DNA of 64,000 nucleotides from NCBI GenBank assembly GCA_022113835.1, contig JAILWY010000009.1, forward strand, positions 5,493,501 to 5,557,500. Reading direction: 5' to 3'. Position 1 is the stretch's first letter. Every line of letters starts with the position of its first letter. Under the pieces are notes generated by a model. The model saw only the letters and a list, made by a program, of their open reading frames with translations, ran no database searches and had not been told where the DNA came from. This DNA is from Atopsyche davidsoni (lineage: Eukaryota > Arthropoda > Insecta > Trichoptera > Hydrobiosidae). Made by a program: the position numbers and the translations under genes. Below are positions 11,703-23,349 of the stretch, in pieces.

Positions 11703-12459
11703 TCATTGATTTTTAGAATAATTCTTGTTTAAACACTAAGAAAAATAAAAGCAAAAAACCACATTTAATAATAGTTTTGCGTTTTATAAATCAATCAATG
11801 GTGCTCAAAACTGAGTTTCATACTTTTGCCGTCGAGACAGGGGCAATTTTAAAATGCCGATACAATCGTAGCTACTTCATATTTATTGAAAATTCATACC
11901 TTAGAGACGAACTTGATGTTTCATGAATTACAAACATCGCCTTTCAGGAGCCACTCAGACATTCAGTGAGTAATTGGAATATCCTTGTATAAATATTGCT
12001 ATATAATAAGCATTTGAATATTATAGTAATATACATATATATCTATAACAACATATTATTCAAACATCCCTAATTTATGAACATGTCTACGAGTATATGG
12101 CCCAATAATCATAGCAATTAATAACTCAACCTACTTATGGACTTTACAGTGCTCGAAAATAGTATGAGTAAAAAATATGTCAATTAATAAATCAGTAAAT
12201 TTATCCATATATGCTGTTGTATATAAAATATGTTTTAAGGTATTCGATGAGATAATCCTAGAATTCAACTTATGGTTCTTAGTACATCGTTTCGGATTCG
12301 ATACTTCAACCATTCTAATTTATTATAATACAAGTTGAAACATCGATTATAAAACCCAATGAAAAAATATTAGCCCTGCAAACAGGCAGGGCCTGTATTT
12401 TTCTTCTGGTGGATATTGAATCGATATTTACAATATGTGAGCTTTTAGAGCGATAAGTC

Positions 12460-12660
12460 AGCATTGGGTGGTTTTATCGGGGTGGCTATGGGGGAGAGGT
12501 AGGGGGTGGGGGCGGTGGTCGAGGCTGTAGCAGCCGACAATGGGTGTAGACAATGGTTTTCAAGCCGCAGCCAGCGGACGAAGCTAACTCCTCCCGAAAC
12601 CTTTGCGGTGTAAACGGGGAACAATGGGCTATTTAAGACACATCCAACTGTGTTTAAACA
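12460..12660. promoter_or_regulatory. GC-rich island with three Sox-type words
   Basis: A G-rich tract (12488-12515) is followed by three exact ACAATGG words at 12537-12543, 12550-12556 and 12621-12627, all on the plus strand. ACAATGG is a high-affinity SOX HMG-box site. Three within 91 bp in an intronic island makes this one of the more credible enhancer candidates here. Activity cannot be judged from sequence alone. Confidence 0.4.
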
Positions 12661-13074
12661 GTCTGCTTAACGTACGAATAGTTATTTGAGTCGTCGAGTT
12701 GCACAATACATTCCGAATAATAAAACCCATAAACCTGTTAAAATGTATATATTTAATAATACAGTTTTATTTACCATCAATACGACTACAACGATTTTAC
12801 TTCATCGCGTTGTAACTTCTATCGCAATGCGCATGGCCATTTTTCGAGGACAAAAACAGATTGATTAATATAGACTTTCTTGTGAAAATTTACAGTTTTT
12901 CTTTACAAATACTCGTGCAAATATAAATCATAAGCTATTGAATACACTTAAATTGTTGTAATTAACTATAATCCCAAGTGACGTAGAATTTTCATACTCC
13001 AGCGATATATTTTTGTATGCTTTGGCATTCGAAAGATACACAGAGCAGCAAAAAAATGGTCGTGAGTGGTTTCC

Positions 13075-13078
<4 letters not shown>

Positions 13079-13155
<77 letters not shown>
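13079..13155. repeat. (TA)n microsatellite
   Basis: Uninterrupted run of 77 nt of alternating T and A. Such tracts extrude cruciforms and are highly length-polymorphic. Confidence 0.98.
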
Positions 13156-13158
<3 letters not shown>

Positions 13159-13284
13159 TTATAAAAAGCAAAATTAATATATGTAATCTTTTTCACACAA
13201 AAATCGAATGAAGTTCGACAGTCTCAAGGGTTTGCGTAAATCACTTGTATAAAAGGCACATCGAAAGGAACTGTCGTAGTTTAT

Positions 13285-13460
13285 TATATAGCAGTCTCGG
13301 CCGCTTGTCAGCGATTTGTCGCGAGTAAAGTCGCTGAGGATTTATCGGAACATTCCCCTAACAGGCCATGGACGGCTTCCCATGAAGGGACCGGCAGCCC
13401 CGTCGCGATATATGGCCCTCGAAGAGCGCCCGGAATGATACAGACGGTGATTTACGACGT
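13285..13460. promoter_or_regulatory. GC-rich island
   Basis: Patch rich in CpG, from CAGTCTCGGCCGCTTG to TTTACGACGTCATTC, which contains a CRE-like GACGTCA. No gene signal was found. Confidence 0.25.
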
Positions 13461-13601
13461 CATTCTGAAGCGAATAATTCAAAACGAAAGTGTAAGTTAT
13501 TTTAATAGCTTTTAAATATATTCTGATCTTTTTTAAGGTTAATAAATTTAAAGCACCCCGCAAAGTGCCGGTTAGTTAAAGTCAATATAATTGATTGTTA
13601 A

Positions 13602-14220
13602 TAACACACTTTAAGCGGGTAACCAAATTGACTGAACTGATGTGCGTAGCGGGCAAAATTCGCGTAAATCGTGTGCGAAATCTAGTCTATACACTCTTTG
13701 ATTTGCACTTTTTGATTTTTTTTCTTTCGTTTAGCAACTCCGAGTTAATTATGAGATTTTTATTGATAAATTAAATGTTATTGTTACGCACTACCTTATA
13801 TTTTAAGCGGGTAACGCGTTTAAAAAATTCGCATAAAATTGCTCGTGTGAAATCTAGTCTATACACTCTTTGATTTGTATCGTTTCCTATAAAAAGTTGA
13901 ACCACTTCATACACACTTTGCGGATACCTTGGCATCTCAACAACACCACTTTGTCTTAAAAATTCTTCAATAATTGGAGGATATTCATTCTCTGACCACT
14001 CCACTTCTTCATTGTCACTATGTTCAGAATCACTGGACAGTATTGGTAGAAATAACGTTGACGAGTCTAAACAAACATTACGCGCTGTAAACCTAAAGAG
14101 TAAAATAACCTTCTGTTGCTTTTAGAGTAAACACATTCAAAAAAGTATTAATACGCGCCCCGCTTTTAGATAGCAGTCCGCGAAACGGGTACTAGTACCC
14201 GCCCAGCCTTTAGTGTGTTT
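13602..14220 (-). mobile_element. transposon relic with piggyBac-like transposase fragment
   Basis: The outer edges are roughly inverted (AACACACTTTAAGCGGGT at 13603-13620; the right edge reads as ACACACTAAAGGC on the other strand). A block of about 100 bp is present twice in direct orientation (13604-13712 and 13790-13885), sharing AAATCTAGTCTATACACTC. Between the second block and the right edge lies the transposase fragment described separately. No target duplication was matched; a TTAA precedes the left edge only. The family assignment is tentative. Confidence 0.45.
13771..14072 (-). pseudogene. piggyBac-like transposase N-terminal fragment
   Basis: An open frame read from about 14072 down to 13771. 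It has an acidic stretch (SSDSEHSDNEEVEW) followed by FLRQSGVVEMPRYPQ and VVQLFIGNDTNQRV. PiggyBac-family (DDE_Tnp_1_7) proteins have an acidic leader and then a segment of the type G-hydrophobic, Pxx, LFF, TN just before the catalytic domain, and this fragment matches that pattern. It then runs into terminal-repeat-like sequence instead of the catalytic domain, so it is truncated. No start codon is in good context. Confidence 0.4.
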
Positions 14221-14229
14221 ATCATAAAT

Positions 14230-14600
14230 TTGATTGAAATGGTTGAGTACATTTTTTCACAAATTGAAAAATTATTAAAGAAACTCTCAGAAAAATATCA
14301 GCATGACTTGTGCGGGATTCGAAATCCACATCCCCAAGCATACATGACCGGTGCATTTAACCAATTATGCTAACGAGCCATCGGTACTAATCGAGATTTT
14401 TGAACAATCATATCCTATATGTGAAACAACGCACTTATTATTATGCCAATTAAATATTGTGTGACTTGCAATACTAGACTTTTAAACCAAAGTACTGAGT
14501 GAAGCGTTTAATCCACCATTTAATGCATCAGCAATTTTTTCTGAGAGTTTCTTTAATCATTTTCAATATGTGAAAAAATGTACTTAATCATATCAATCAA
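14230..14600. mobile_element. inverted-repeat element of family C with tRNA-like core
   Basis: The left arm (14230-14297) and right arm (14533-14600) are inverted copies carrying GTACATTTTTTCAC and AAACTCTCAGAAAAAT or their complements. A tRNA-like module lies at 14303-14381 on the minus strand. Sequence beyond the right arm (14605-14660, ending GACGGTCTTCACAAAAA) recurs as the outer inverted repeat of the element at 20986-21180, so the full-length family member may be larger. Confidence 0.7.
14303..14381 (-). repeat. tRNA-like module in the 14.2-kb element
   Basis: On the minus strand it reads GTTAGCATAATTGGTTAAAT (A-box/D-arm like), CACCGGTCATGTATGC (anticodon-arm like) and TTTCGAATCCCGC (B-box/T-loop). 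The ends ATGGCTC and AAGTCAT pair partly. This is the most tRNA-like of the copies, but the anticodon loop is irregular. Confidence 0.55.
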
Positions 14601-14959
14601 AAATAAAACCTGCATAGGCAAAATCGTACTTACTGTGACGGTCTTCACAAAAAACCAATATCATAAATAAAAATGTATGGATTCATATTTAACGAAAAAA
14701 ACATGTGTGAAAAAAAAAAATAATTGTTACTCTACTATTCTGATGTATAACGCTACAGTTATTGGTGGCATAGTACATTGTAATGCTCAGGTAATTTTAT
14801 TGTTTCCTATATTCATGGTATGTAAGCATTTATTTATTGCCTAATGCACAAATTATAACATTGTATTACATTTTAATGCGTAAATAAAAAATATAAATGC
14901 TTATTTTTCAGTATTATTTTTTCCCCTGAGATTCCAAAAATAGTCATCGAAAGCCCTTA

Positions 14960-15180
14960 ATTTCAGGGCGTGAGCTCTCAGGAGAGGCTTTCGAGGCGGG
15001 CTGAAAATTGTCTTCATTACAAACTGATTGATTGATTGATCTCCCAATCGGCGTGGCTTTCATTGAGCGTCTCTCGCGCCTTGCCAATAACATGTCCTGT
15101 CCGCCATTCGACTCGGCTGATCCAAGTGCGAGGCAAGCAATTCATTAAAAGAACCACTTCACTGTGAGGCGTCGTTTGAT
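14960..15180. promoter_or_regulatory. GC-rich island with tandem TGAT words
   Basis: A mixed GC-rich block containing TGATTGATTGATTGAT (15025-15040), overlapping copies of the TGATTGAT word bound by Pbx/Extradenticle-Hox dimers, and GCCAATCGG-like sequence nearby. It is separate from the family C elements, which also contain GATTGATT, so a relic of those is an alternative. Confidence 0.3.
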
Positions 15181-18100
15181 CTATTGACTTTGAGGCTATA
15201 GAGAACCATGCCTGGTCTTGTCACTTATCTTGATTTTTTTTCCAGAAGAGCTTTTACCGATGGCTTCACCCCCTCCCCCTACTATTCGCCCAAACTATTT
15301 TTAATTTTTAAATTGATACTTTGCTATTTTTTTTGCTATTTGAAAAATGCGACGATCTCAATAGTATCTCTGGAAATTGTCAGAAGCTCTAGTCGTGGGA
15401 TTTTAACATTTTTATCACAAATTTTAGAACCTCATTCAAAAGAATCGTCAATAGTATAACAAAACATAATAACACCGTTAAAATATATCTGTTATCCGAA
15501 GAAAAAAATATATAATTTTTTTTTTTAATCTTACGAGTAGCAATAAAACATAAACTAAGTAACTAAACTAAAACTGTAATATTTACGGAATAAATAAGTT
15601 GCTGGTCAATAACAAGTTATTAAGATCATTTTGGGACTCTTTGGAAACTCTTATTGTGTTTCTTTTCTTTTTATTAAATACATCTTTATCTTACGTTTCA
15701 AACAATTACTTTTACGATGAGAGAGCTCCATCGTGAGCCCTTCAGTATGTTTGAGAGGGCTCGACCCATTTCAATTTGACTTCTACTCCAGATGAATACT
15801 CTTCATAATAATAAATATTATATTTGACACTGGACGTCAGATCAGACTCAATTATTGTACAAGATACGGCTGAAGAATAAAATATAATGATATTCAATAT
15901 GTGAATATCAATCCTGATCACAAAAGATATTCCAGGCACGCAAGACAGGTGAAATAATGAAAAACTCAAACGATATCAAAAATAAATTATTCAGAAACGT
16001 AATACTGAATACAGAACTCATAATAACATCACAAAAATAGAAAAAAAAGTTAAAGACTAAAATATAACAAAAACAAAAATATTGTCTTTGTCATGTTTAT
16101 AACAAAAATAGAGTTACTCAAATATTATATAATTTAGTTTTAACTATAGACATTTTAACGTGTTACGCAGCTGCGTTTTTCGTGTACCGCTGGCTGCTTC
16201 ATGCAATAAAAAGAGAAGGGTTAGGGTTAAGGTGAGATTCAAACAGACAGGAAGCAATTGGAATTTTCGCTAGATTAATCTGGGGAATAGGGGATGGAAA
16301 ATCAATAATACAAGGGAGGATGCCTCATATATTCGACGAATTTAAAAAAAAACTTAGCTTACAATTCACAAACTTTATTATTTCACGACAAAGTAAATAA
16401 ATACAATCATCATATCGACGATCACGTATTTTTCACTACCTCGAATGCAGTTATTTCGCTTTATTGACATCATGGGATTCTGTGATCAAACGAAGTGGAA
16501 GAATAAGATTTGCGATTTTGCAAAAATTATCTGGATTTAAAATTACGCAATTATCCCTGCTTCGGAGCCTTAAAATCAACTGGAATATTTAAATAATTTT
16601 CAACAAAGTTTTACGGTCAAAAAGAACCTTCATGCGAGGTATTCACACCCTAACTGAAAATATCAAATATTTTCTTCCCTTTATTATAACTTAGTATTCA
16701 TATAGAAACATTTTGTTTCATCTTTAAAATAATATATTCATTCTAATATCATTTTTGGTATTTCATGTTTTACTCTTGTTTTATAAATATGTAGAATAGA
16801 ATAATATTAAATAGAATAACAACTAAAAGAAATCTCAACTTCGTGCTCTTCGTTTTCTGTTTGACTATGTCACAGAGACTCGAGAACATGAAACAAACCA
16901 CTCTCTTATGCAAGTTTGTAGTGATTTCCTTCTACACAACACAGCGTATTCCCTGGGCGTAACATGCCAAGAAGTTACTTCTAACTGCTTATCTACCGTC
17001 CACTTGCAGCTCCCGAGTCTTTAAGAGTAGGGTTGTTCAGATCATAAATCTGTTGTGTGTAGTATTGACACGAGAGGCAGGTGATTCCAAACTTATTACA
17101 GACCTTTCAACCTGTCATTTCTTTTGATATATCAAACATTAAAAATACCAAAGAAAATCTTTTTATCAAGTAAGACCAGCTTGTACCAAAAATCCAATAA
17201 ACCTGGGTCATTTTGGTAAAATAAACATGACGTTCGTGTGCACGCTGTCATGCCACGATATGTCAACACAATGACGTCACGATCTTGATTACGACTATAA
17301 TTGTTGAAACTGTACACAATGACCTAAATAATTGTGTGCCACGTACTCAATGGACTTTTTATGGTGGATATTTTGTTTGTACTCTTTGTGATAAAAGGAA
17401 AACGTAACACATTTAGAATATCCTTGCAGAGATAAGTGATTATTTCTTCCCAAAAAAATCACGTTTTGAAATTTATACAAAACACACGCAAAAAAATTTA
17501 ATACCAAATGAATAAACTTTTATACAAATGTCGCTACGAATTTATCAGTACAGGACAATCCGAAAAATCGTTATCCTCCGGGTACCAAAACGCCTGTTTT
17601 TTTTTTACCCCCAAGAGATTTTCATCTCCTTCAAAATGCCCCAAGTTTTAAGATACTGATGTTACATCATTATGAAGGAGCCTCGCAATCAATCAACGGC
17701 TGAGTTTGACAGGAAGAAAACTAATGGAGTTATTCAGCGGCCGGGAGGCGCACCGAGCCAGGAGTTTGACTCGCAAATTACGCGGTAATAAGGAATTTTA
17801 TCTCCTTCATTTTTTAAAACAGCAATTAGGCTTTCGAGAACAATTAAAGAGAGAATTGACGGTGAATTGAAATCCAAAGACTCGGGAGAACACTGGCTTT
17901 GTTACTATAATAGATAACTTTTTTTTTACTGACTTTTTTTTCTGTGACACATCAAACGTCAATATTTAGCATCCATAATACATGTTGAGCATGTTTCACA
18001 TACGTGAAATATGATAAACAACTATAACAATTGTATTTACTCTTGAAAATAAATATGAAGGGTTACGTTAAGTTCTATATAATCCCAAAAAGTATGTCAA

Positions 18101-18439
18101 AGATACAGCATTCGTTTTCTTACTTAGAGTTTACTCAAAATATTAAATATGATTATAAAATTTTGTTTTAATATCCTCAGTCTTTCCCACATTTGTTTAC
18201 AATCAACACATTATTTGAAAGGTTATTGAAGATTTGAAAAAGTTTTGTTTACTTGTGAGTATTTTTTTAATATTCAATAATCTCTTGAATACATTAGAAA
18301 CCTTCTAAATGTTATAGCTACAGTATAAAAACATTTTTCTCGGCGTTTATTTTAAGAAGCAAATCTGTTTAAAATAAATAAACAATGATTCTGTAACATC
18401 GAAGTAGAACAAACACGACAAGTCAGACTCAGTTGCAGT
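15181..18439. other. AT-rich stretch, little visible
   Basis: Open frames at 15208-15459 (plus) and on the minus strand at 15742-15969, 17132-17317 and 17295-17507 show no recognisable domain. A 12-bp palindrome ACGCAGCTGCGT lies at 16168-16179. Nothing else is supported. Confidence 0.4.
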
Positions 18440-18700
18440 TCGTTACTCGTTACCCGCAACAAGATTGCAAAGTTCCTGTTTCCGGGGAGCGTTTTATATG
18501 CGGTGGGCGAACAAGAAGCCAGCAATTCAATTAATCTATCTGTGGAGATACACGGAGGCTGCAGGGCGGAGGCTGTGCAGCGAGGCGGGGGCGGGACCGG
18601 GTCACGAGCCCTCGCCCAGTGTAAACACGGACGGGGAGGGGGATGAACGACCGCTGCCCTTTTTACTGCAACCTGCCAGACCAGACGATCCAATCTGTAC
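18440..18700. promoter_or_regulatory. GC-rich island with GC-box-like core
   Basis: Contains GAGGCGGGGGCGGGACC near 18580-18597, a GC-box/KLF-Sp-like word, in a block open in both strands (18352-18693 minus, 18465-18707 plus). Neither frame has a recognisable domain, so I read it as a CpG-rich regulatory block. Confidence 0.3.
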
Positions 18701-18811
18701 TGCTTAGCGTTACATTATGTGACTTAATTAATTTCACCCTGATCCCTGCAATTTAGAAACATCGTACAGTACTTAGGTCAGTTTAGTTATGCATCTGATG
18801 ATGTCCTAGTC

Positions 18812-19552
18812 CAGTCATGTCAAAAATACGGCCCGTGATCGCAATGTGTCACATAAAGAAGAATTACGTTTTTTAGAGCTTTTAGACTTCACTCGATTCC
18901 TCTACGGAAGTTTTAAAATGCGCACACTACATTTATAAGTAATTTCAAAGGCAGCGCGTGCCTAGACAATCTGATCACGGAATTCAACAATCGTTTTGAA
19001 GACTTCCACTAAATGAATGAAATGGAATTCCCAATTTTCAACAATCCATACAATTTTGAAGCTTCACAGGCACCAGTTCATCTGCAAATGGAGTTGATAG
19101 ATCTTAAATCGGACAGTATTTTGAAAGAAAAATTTAAAGAGGTAAACGCTCTTACATTTTATACACAATATTTCAAGAGTTCGGATAACTACCCGGAATT
19201 AAAAAAGCATGCAGCACGCATTCTGTGCATGTTTGGAAGTGCCTCCTTATGTGAGCAGATGTTTTCCGTCGTGAAAATAAATAAGAACAAACATCGCACA
19301 AGACTTACGAATGAACATCTGCAATCAATTCTTAAAATAATTACAAGAAATATGACATCAATAAGCTTGTCAAAATAATTATCCTCTTTAATAACTTTGA
19401 TATGATTTTTAACAACCGTACATTATATACTATATAATTAAATAAATAAAATTTTATGATAATTCAGTGCATTTTTTTTACTTGAATCTGGCCCGCCTAC
19501 ACATTCTTAATTTAATATACGGCCCTCTGCAAAATTGAGTTTGACACCTCTG
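18812..19552 (+). mobile_element. hAT (Charlie-like) element with perfect 8-bp target duplication
   Basis: The ends are CAGTCATGTCAAA at the left and TTTGACACCTCTG at the right, an imperfect terminal inverted repeat. TCCTAGTC flanks both sides (18804-18811 and 19553-19560), a perfect 8-bp duplication as expected for hAT. The element is 741 bp and retains only a C-terminal transposase fragment, so it is non-autonomous. It sits inside a hammerhead-bearing repeat, giving a clear nesting order: the hammerhead repeat came first. Confidence 0.95.
18955..19378 (+). pseudogene. hAT transposase C-terminal (dimerisation domain) fragment
   Basis: The frame gives FNNRFEDFH, a stop (TAA at 19010-19012), and then 121 codons starting MNEMEFPIFNNPYN. 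It contains LQMELIDLKSD, then YPELKKHAARILCMFGSASL, CEQMFSVVKINKNKHRTRL and LTNEHLQSIL. This is the hATC dimerisation region in the form seen in Charlie-type transposases and the domesticated GTF2IRD2. The BED finger and most of the catalytic domain are missing and there is an in-frame stop, so it is a dead fragment. Confidence 0.93.
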
Positions 19553-19645
19553 TCCTAGTCTATTTGGTCGAAACTAGTAATGCAAAAAAAATAATAAACT
19601 CAAAGTGAAGACTAAATACAAAGGTACTTTTATCATTATAACATA

Positions 19646-19781
19646 GTACGATTTTCGAAAAAATATCACAGGGTACATTAAATATACATCTTAAACATTA
19701 ACATGATAGCGTTGAAAACTTATATACTAAGTAGTTTGTAATTGTTAAATATATAAGACATAATACATTTTTTTTCAATAT
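19646..19781. other. short AT-rich spacer
   Basis: Between the split hammerhead repeat and the next family C element; no feature seen. Confidence 0.4.
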
Positions 19782-19790
19782 AAATAGCTG

Positions 19791-19936
19791 ATTGATTGAT
19801 TGGGTACATTTTTTAACACATTGAAAAATGATTAAAAAAACTTGTGCGGGATGATACGATGTCACGATGATATTTTTCTGAGAGTTTCTTTAATCATTTT
19901 TCAATATGTAAAAAATGTACTTAATCAATCAATCCC
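19791..19936. mobile_element. short family C element with 9-bp direct repeat flanks
   Basis: A 146-bp inverted-repeat element with ATTGATTGATTGGGTAC at the left and an inverted counterpart ending AATCAATCAATCCC at the right. AAATAGCTG is repeated immediately outside both ends (19782-19790 and 19937-19945), which looks like a 9-bp target duplication. The tRNA-like core is reduced to ACTTGTGCGGGAT. A 9-bp duplication with long inverted repeats points towards a Mutator-like origin, but 8 bp (hAT-like) is also possible. Confidence 0.75.
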
Positions 19937-19945
19937 AAATAGCTG

Positions 19946-20985
19946 TGTTTAAAAAACAAGAATAGAAATTAATTTCATAATACAAATTTTTATTTTAATA
20001 ACTTTTTTTTGCTTATTTATAAGTTACCAGTTATATTGCACAATACAGTTTAGAGTGAAATATAGAACAGTATAATGCAATATATTGTGTTTTATATTCT
20101 AAAATATATTTATAAAAATATAACAAAATAAAATAATTAAATTATAATTTTATGCACACAGACAAACCTATACCAACAGATATATACAACACACATGGCT
20201 GTAAAAGATCGACCACATGTATTGAATTACAGCTGAAAATCTTAAATATTAATAGCAGCAAGCAAAACAACATCCTTAATATTTAATACAAATACGTGTT
20301 GTTTTGTAAATGATAGAAATGATTAAAATTTATCGTATCGGTACACCTTTACTTATAATATTGCATTGCATGATTAATTAATACATATTTTCCTAAACAT
20401 GACATTTAATCAGCATTTTGCTATCACTAGGCGAAACGTTAATTAATTTAAGATGCTTTATTACAAGCTCCTTTTAGACACTCCAAATGTAGTATCATTG
20501 ATGCTCAATTAATTCAGGGATTCTGTCTACTTAAGCCTTTGGAAATCAAGATCAACTCATTCTGCGAGAGGGATCGCTGTAAATAAAGTAAATCCAGTAA
20601 TCTTGTAATCCCAGGGAGCCCACAGGCCCGGGGCGTACGGAAAACAATAAATTCGTGAAGTATTACCCCAAGTGTGTGGCCCAAGATGAAAGCACCCGGC
20701 TTGTTTTGAAGATTAAAATTTTGAGAAAGTTTAAGCACAGAAAAAAACAGAACGTCACACGTATAAATAATAAAAACAGAACGTTACGTGACAGGAGAAT
20801 GAAAAAGGCTTTATAATTTATATAACTCATATAATTACTTAGTTTAGCGTTGCTTTTAAAAAGTGAAAAAAAGTCAGTGGTCTATTTTATTGTTAGGGTT
20901 TTATTGCGCATTATTGAAAGTAAATATTTTTTTGATTAACAAAATAAAATAATTTAAAAGCGTCAAATACTAGGAATTTTTTTCT
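19946..20985. other. AT-rich stretch, no supported feature
   Basis: A GC-richer patch at 20500-20720 has a minus-strand open frame without recognisable domain. No exon or repeat could be supported. Confidence 0.4.
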
Positions 20986-21180
20986 ATATTATTGATTTTT
21001 GTGAAGACCGTCTCACGTGAAGTACGATTTTGCCTATACAGGTTTTATTGATTGATAATGATTAAGTACATTTTTTAAAATATTGAAAAATTGATTAAAG
21101 AAACTCTCATAATATCATCGTGATTTGTGTGGGATTTGAACCCACATCCCTAGGACGGTCTTCACAAAAATCAATAATAT
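20986..21180. mobile_element. family C element bounded by perfect 27-bp inverted repeats
   Basis: Positions 20986-21012 and 21154-21180 are perfect reverse complements (27 of 27). The right copy begins GACGGTCTTCACAAAAATC. Inside are one family C arm (GATTAAGTACATTTTTT) and the 3' half of the tRNA-like module (21119-21150). The same outer word lies beyond the 14.2-kb element. The second inner arm and half of the tRNA-like module have been lost. Confidence 0.8.
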
Positions 21181-22589
21181 ATTTCAACACAATGTAAACA
21201 CAATAGTAAGAAGTCAAAGTCAAATTTCTAAAGATGGTTTACGGGTAAATTAATGCAAAATAGCATAGATTTTTAGAGGAGCCGCTATTGTTATTTGTTT
21301 CTAATAAATCTTATGCAAAATCACTCTATAAAATCTTCAACGTTTTCACTGTAATTGTAGCAGTCATATTAAATAACTGAATAAAAATCACAGTATTATT
21401 TGTCTTGTATGTCAGTATTAAGATACATTCCTCTCTGGGGGATACAGTGCTTTACATGTTTACACAAGAAACCGCTTTCCAGTTGCACTAGCTTACAAGG
21501 TATTTTATTAGATACAGTTCACAAGAATACATTACCAATTTACAGCAACGTTGGTATTTTTATCATGCTGCTAAATAATATTTTCGTTGTTGCCGCTACA
21601 TCTTCCAAACCTCTTTAACGAACTAAAAAATATCAATAGGTCGATACAGATGGTTAATAACTTGTTTACAGCTTTGCTTAAAAAAATTAAATACTTTACT
21701 TGTGAACAATGAAAAAGTAAATACAATTAAAATATTGGATATTTTTTTAAAGGTACAAATCATAAAACCCTGCACTGTGCTAGATAAAATCAGTAAAATA
21801 ACACGAAAAGTTACTTTTCAGCTTTGACGTTGACACTCGTATAACAATATCCCGGTTATAATTGAGTTTTTACCATTTGTTTAAAATAAAAATACATTTT
21901 TCCTTTCAAAACATATACAATAATGTTAAAATGTATTGCCACCGAGGCTGTTTCCAAAGCTTTAAAAAGCTTTCCGAATAACACGGAATGAAATTTCCAA
22001 CAACAACAAAAATTGTCAATCACATTAGGCAGAAAGTTGAAGAGCTTAAAAAAACTTTGTGCCAAAGCGAGCAACAGTCAAGCTGCCGAATATCGACCTG
22101 TATTTTGTAAAAAATATTATAATACATATAAGTAAATATGAACTAGCCTGTAGCCATGAACTAAATATAAAATAATTTTACCTATCAATTTAGTCATTCT
22201 GTAAAAAAGGCATACGCATAATTTTTTAAATTATATCAACAAATAAATTGAAATTTGTAGGTTTCAAAGAGTATCAAAAATCTGCATAAATTTAAAAATA
22301 TATATATTATAGCATTTTTTATTCAATCCTACTACAATTCGATGTTGTAACTATTTTTTAAAAAAGTATATGAAACATTTTTCATTTTATAAACGTTAGC
22401 ATTTCAAGAACGTCTCTAAACCAAAGAATAACGCACAGAAAATCTAAAGTAATGCTGAGACCACCAGCTTTGATTTTGAATATTACTTATTAAAAATACT
22501 TAGTAAAAAATTTAGGTGCCTTCTACTGGTCTCATTTTTGTTATCTATTCATTTGTGTGGTTTAGTTGAAGAATAAAATCATTTGACCT
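21181..22589. other. AT-rich stretch, no supported feature
   Basis: Short open frames at 21400-21618 (plus) and 21856-22074 (minus) lack domains and context. Confidence 0.4.
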
Positions 22590-22740
22590 AAAAATGCGAG
22601 CGTCCGCCCTCGGTGCCCCTTTCGTGCCAGCAAACATCGGATTTTTAATGAGGGTCTGAAATGCAAGCGCCGCTTCAGCTCTGAGAAGAGCGAAGATTGT
22701 TTACCAGCGCGGAGGAGCAGAGCTGACTTAGCGAGTGAAT
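22590..22740. promoter_or_regulatory. GC-rich island
   Basis: CpG-containing block from GCGAGCGTCCGCCC to AGCGCGGAGGAGCAGAGC within AT-rich DNA. No diagnostic site was recognised. Confidence 0.25.
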
Positions 22741-23349
22741 TAATGTTGAAACAACTCAGATTATAAGTAGAATTTTAATATTATTAAAACCTTTATCAAT
22801 GACACAGCTGTTATATTAAATTTGATTATTTTTGAATTTCACAAAAAATATTTTATCTTTATGTCATCTATCAAGCCTAACACGTGCAAAAAAGTTCGCA
22901 CATAAATCAGATTCTCGTCGTAAAAATAACCAGTTTGCTCTTTAATTATTAATATCAAGGAAACATTACTATCATATTTAATATAAAAACACAAAAAGCT
23001 GTGCTTAAAAAAATAGAATATAGATATTGTATAGAATTAGAATTGGAAAGTGAAGAGTATATTTTTAAATGTCTTAAGATTTTTTGCTGCAAACAATAAA
23101 ACAAAATATATGATATTGGTGATAAAAACGAAAAATACTTATCTACCATCTTGTTGAAATAAAAACATGCTCGAAACCTTGAGTTTCAGATAAACTTTAA
23201 AAAAAAAAAGCACACCCAAGCAGGAATATTGCCAAAAATTAGAAACAATACATCAACAGTATCCTCATAAAGCAGAAAATAACGCCAAATAGGAAGAACA
23301 CAGTACAATCAATTTGCGAAATACGAAAGGAAATTTCACCATATATTTA

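Larger units (their letters stand above)
18781..19645 (+). repeat. hammerhead-bearing repeat (family A), copy 1, split by a hAT insertion
   Basis: The left part (18781-18811) and right part (19561-19645) align with the copies at 46.7 and 63.9 kb as one continuous repeat once the hAT and one copy of its duplication are removed. The left part ends in the hammerhead box CTGATGA (18795-18801). The right part resumes with GGTCGAAACTAGTAATGC (19567-19584). Downstream it shares CTCAAAGTGAAGAC and TACAAAGGTACTTTTATC with the other copies. Confidence 0.85.

Noticed and set aside
12380..12400. Short hairpin GCCCTG...CAGGGC as a terminator
   Set aside because: Six-bp stem in eukaryotic intronic DNA; no reason to expect a bacterial-type terminator.
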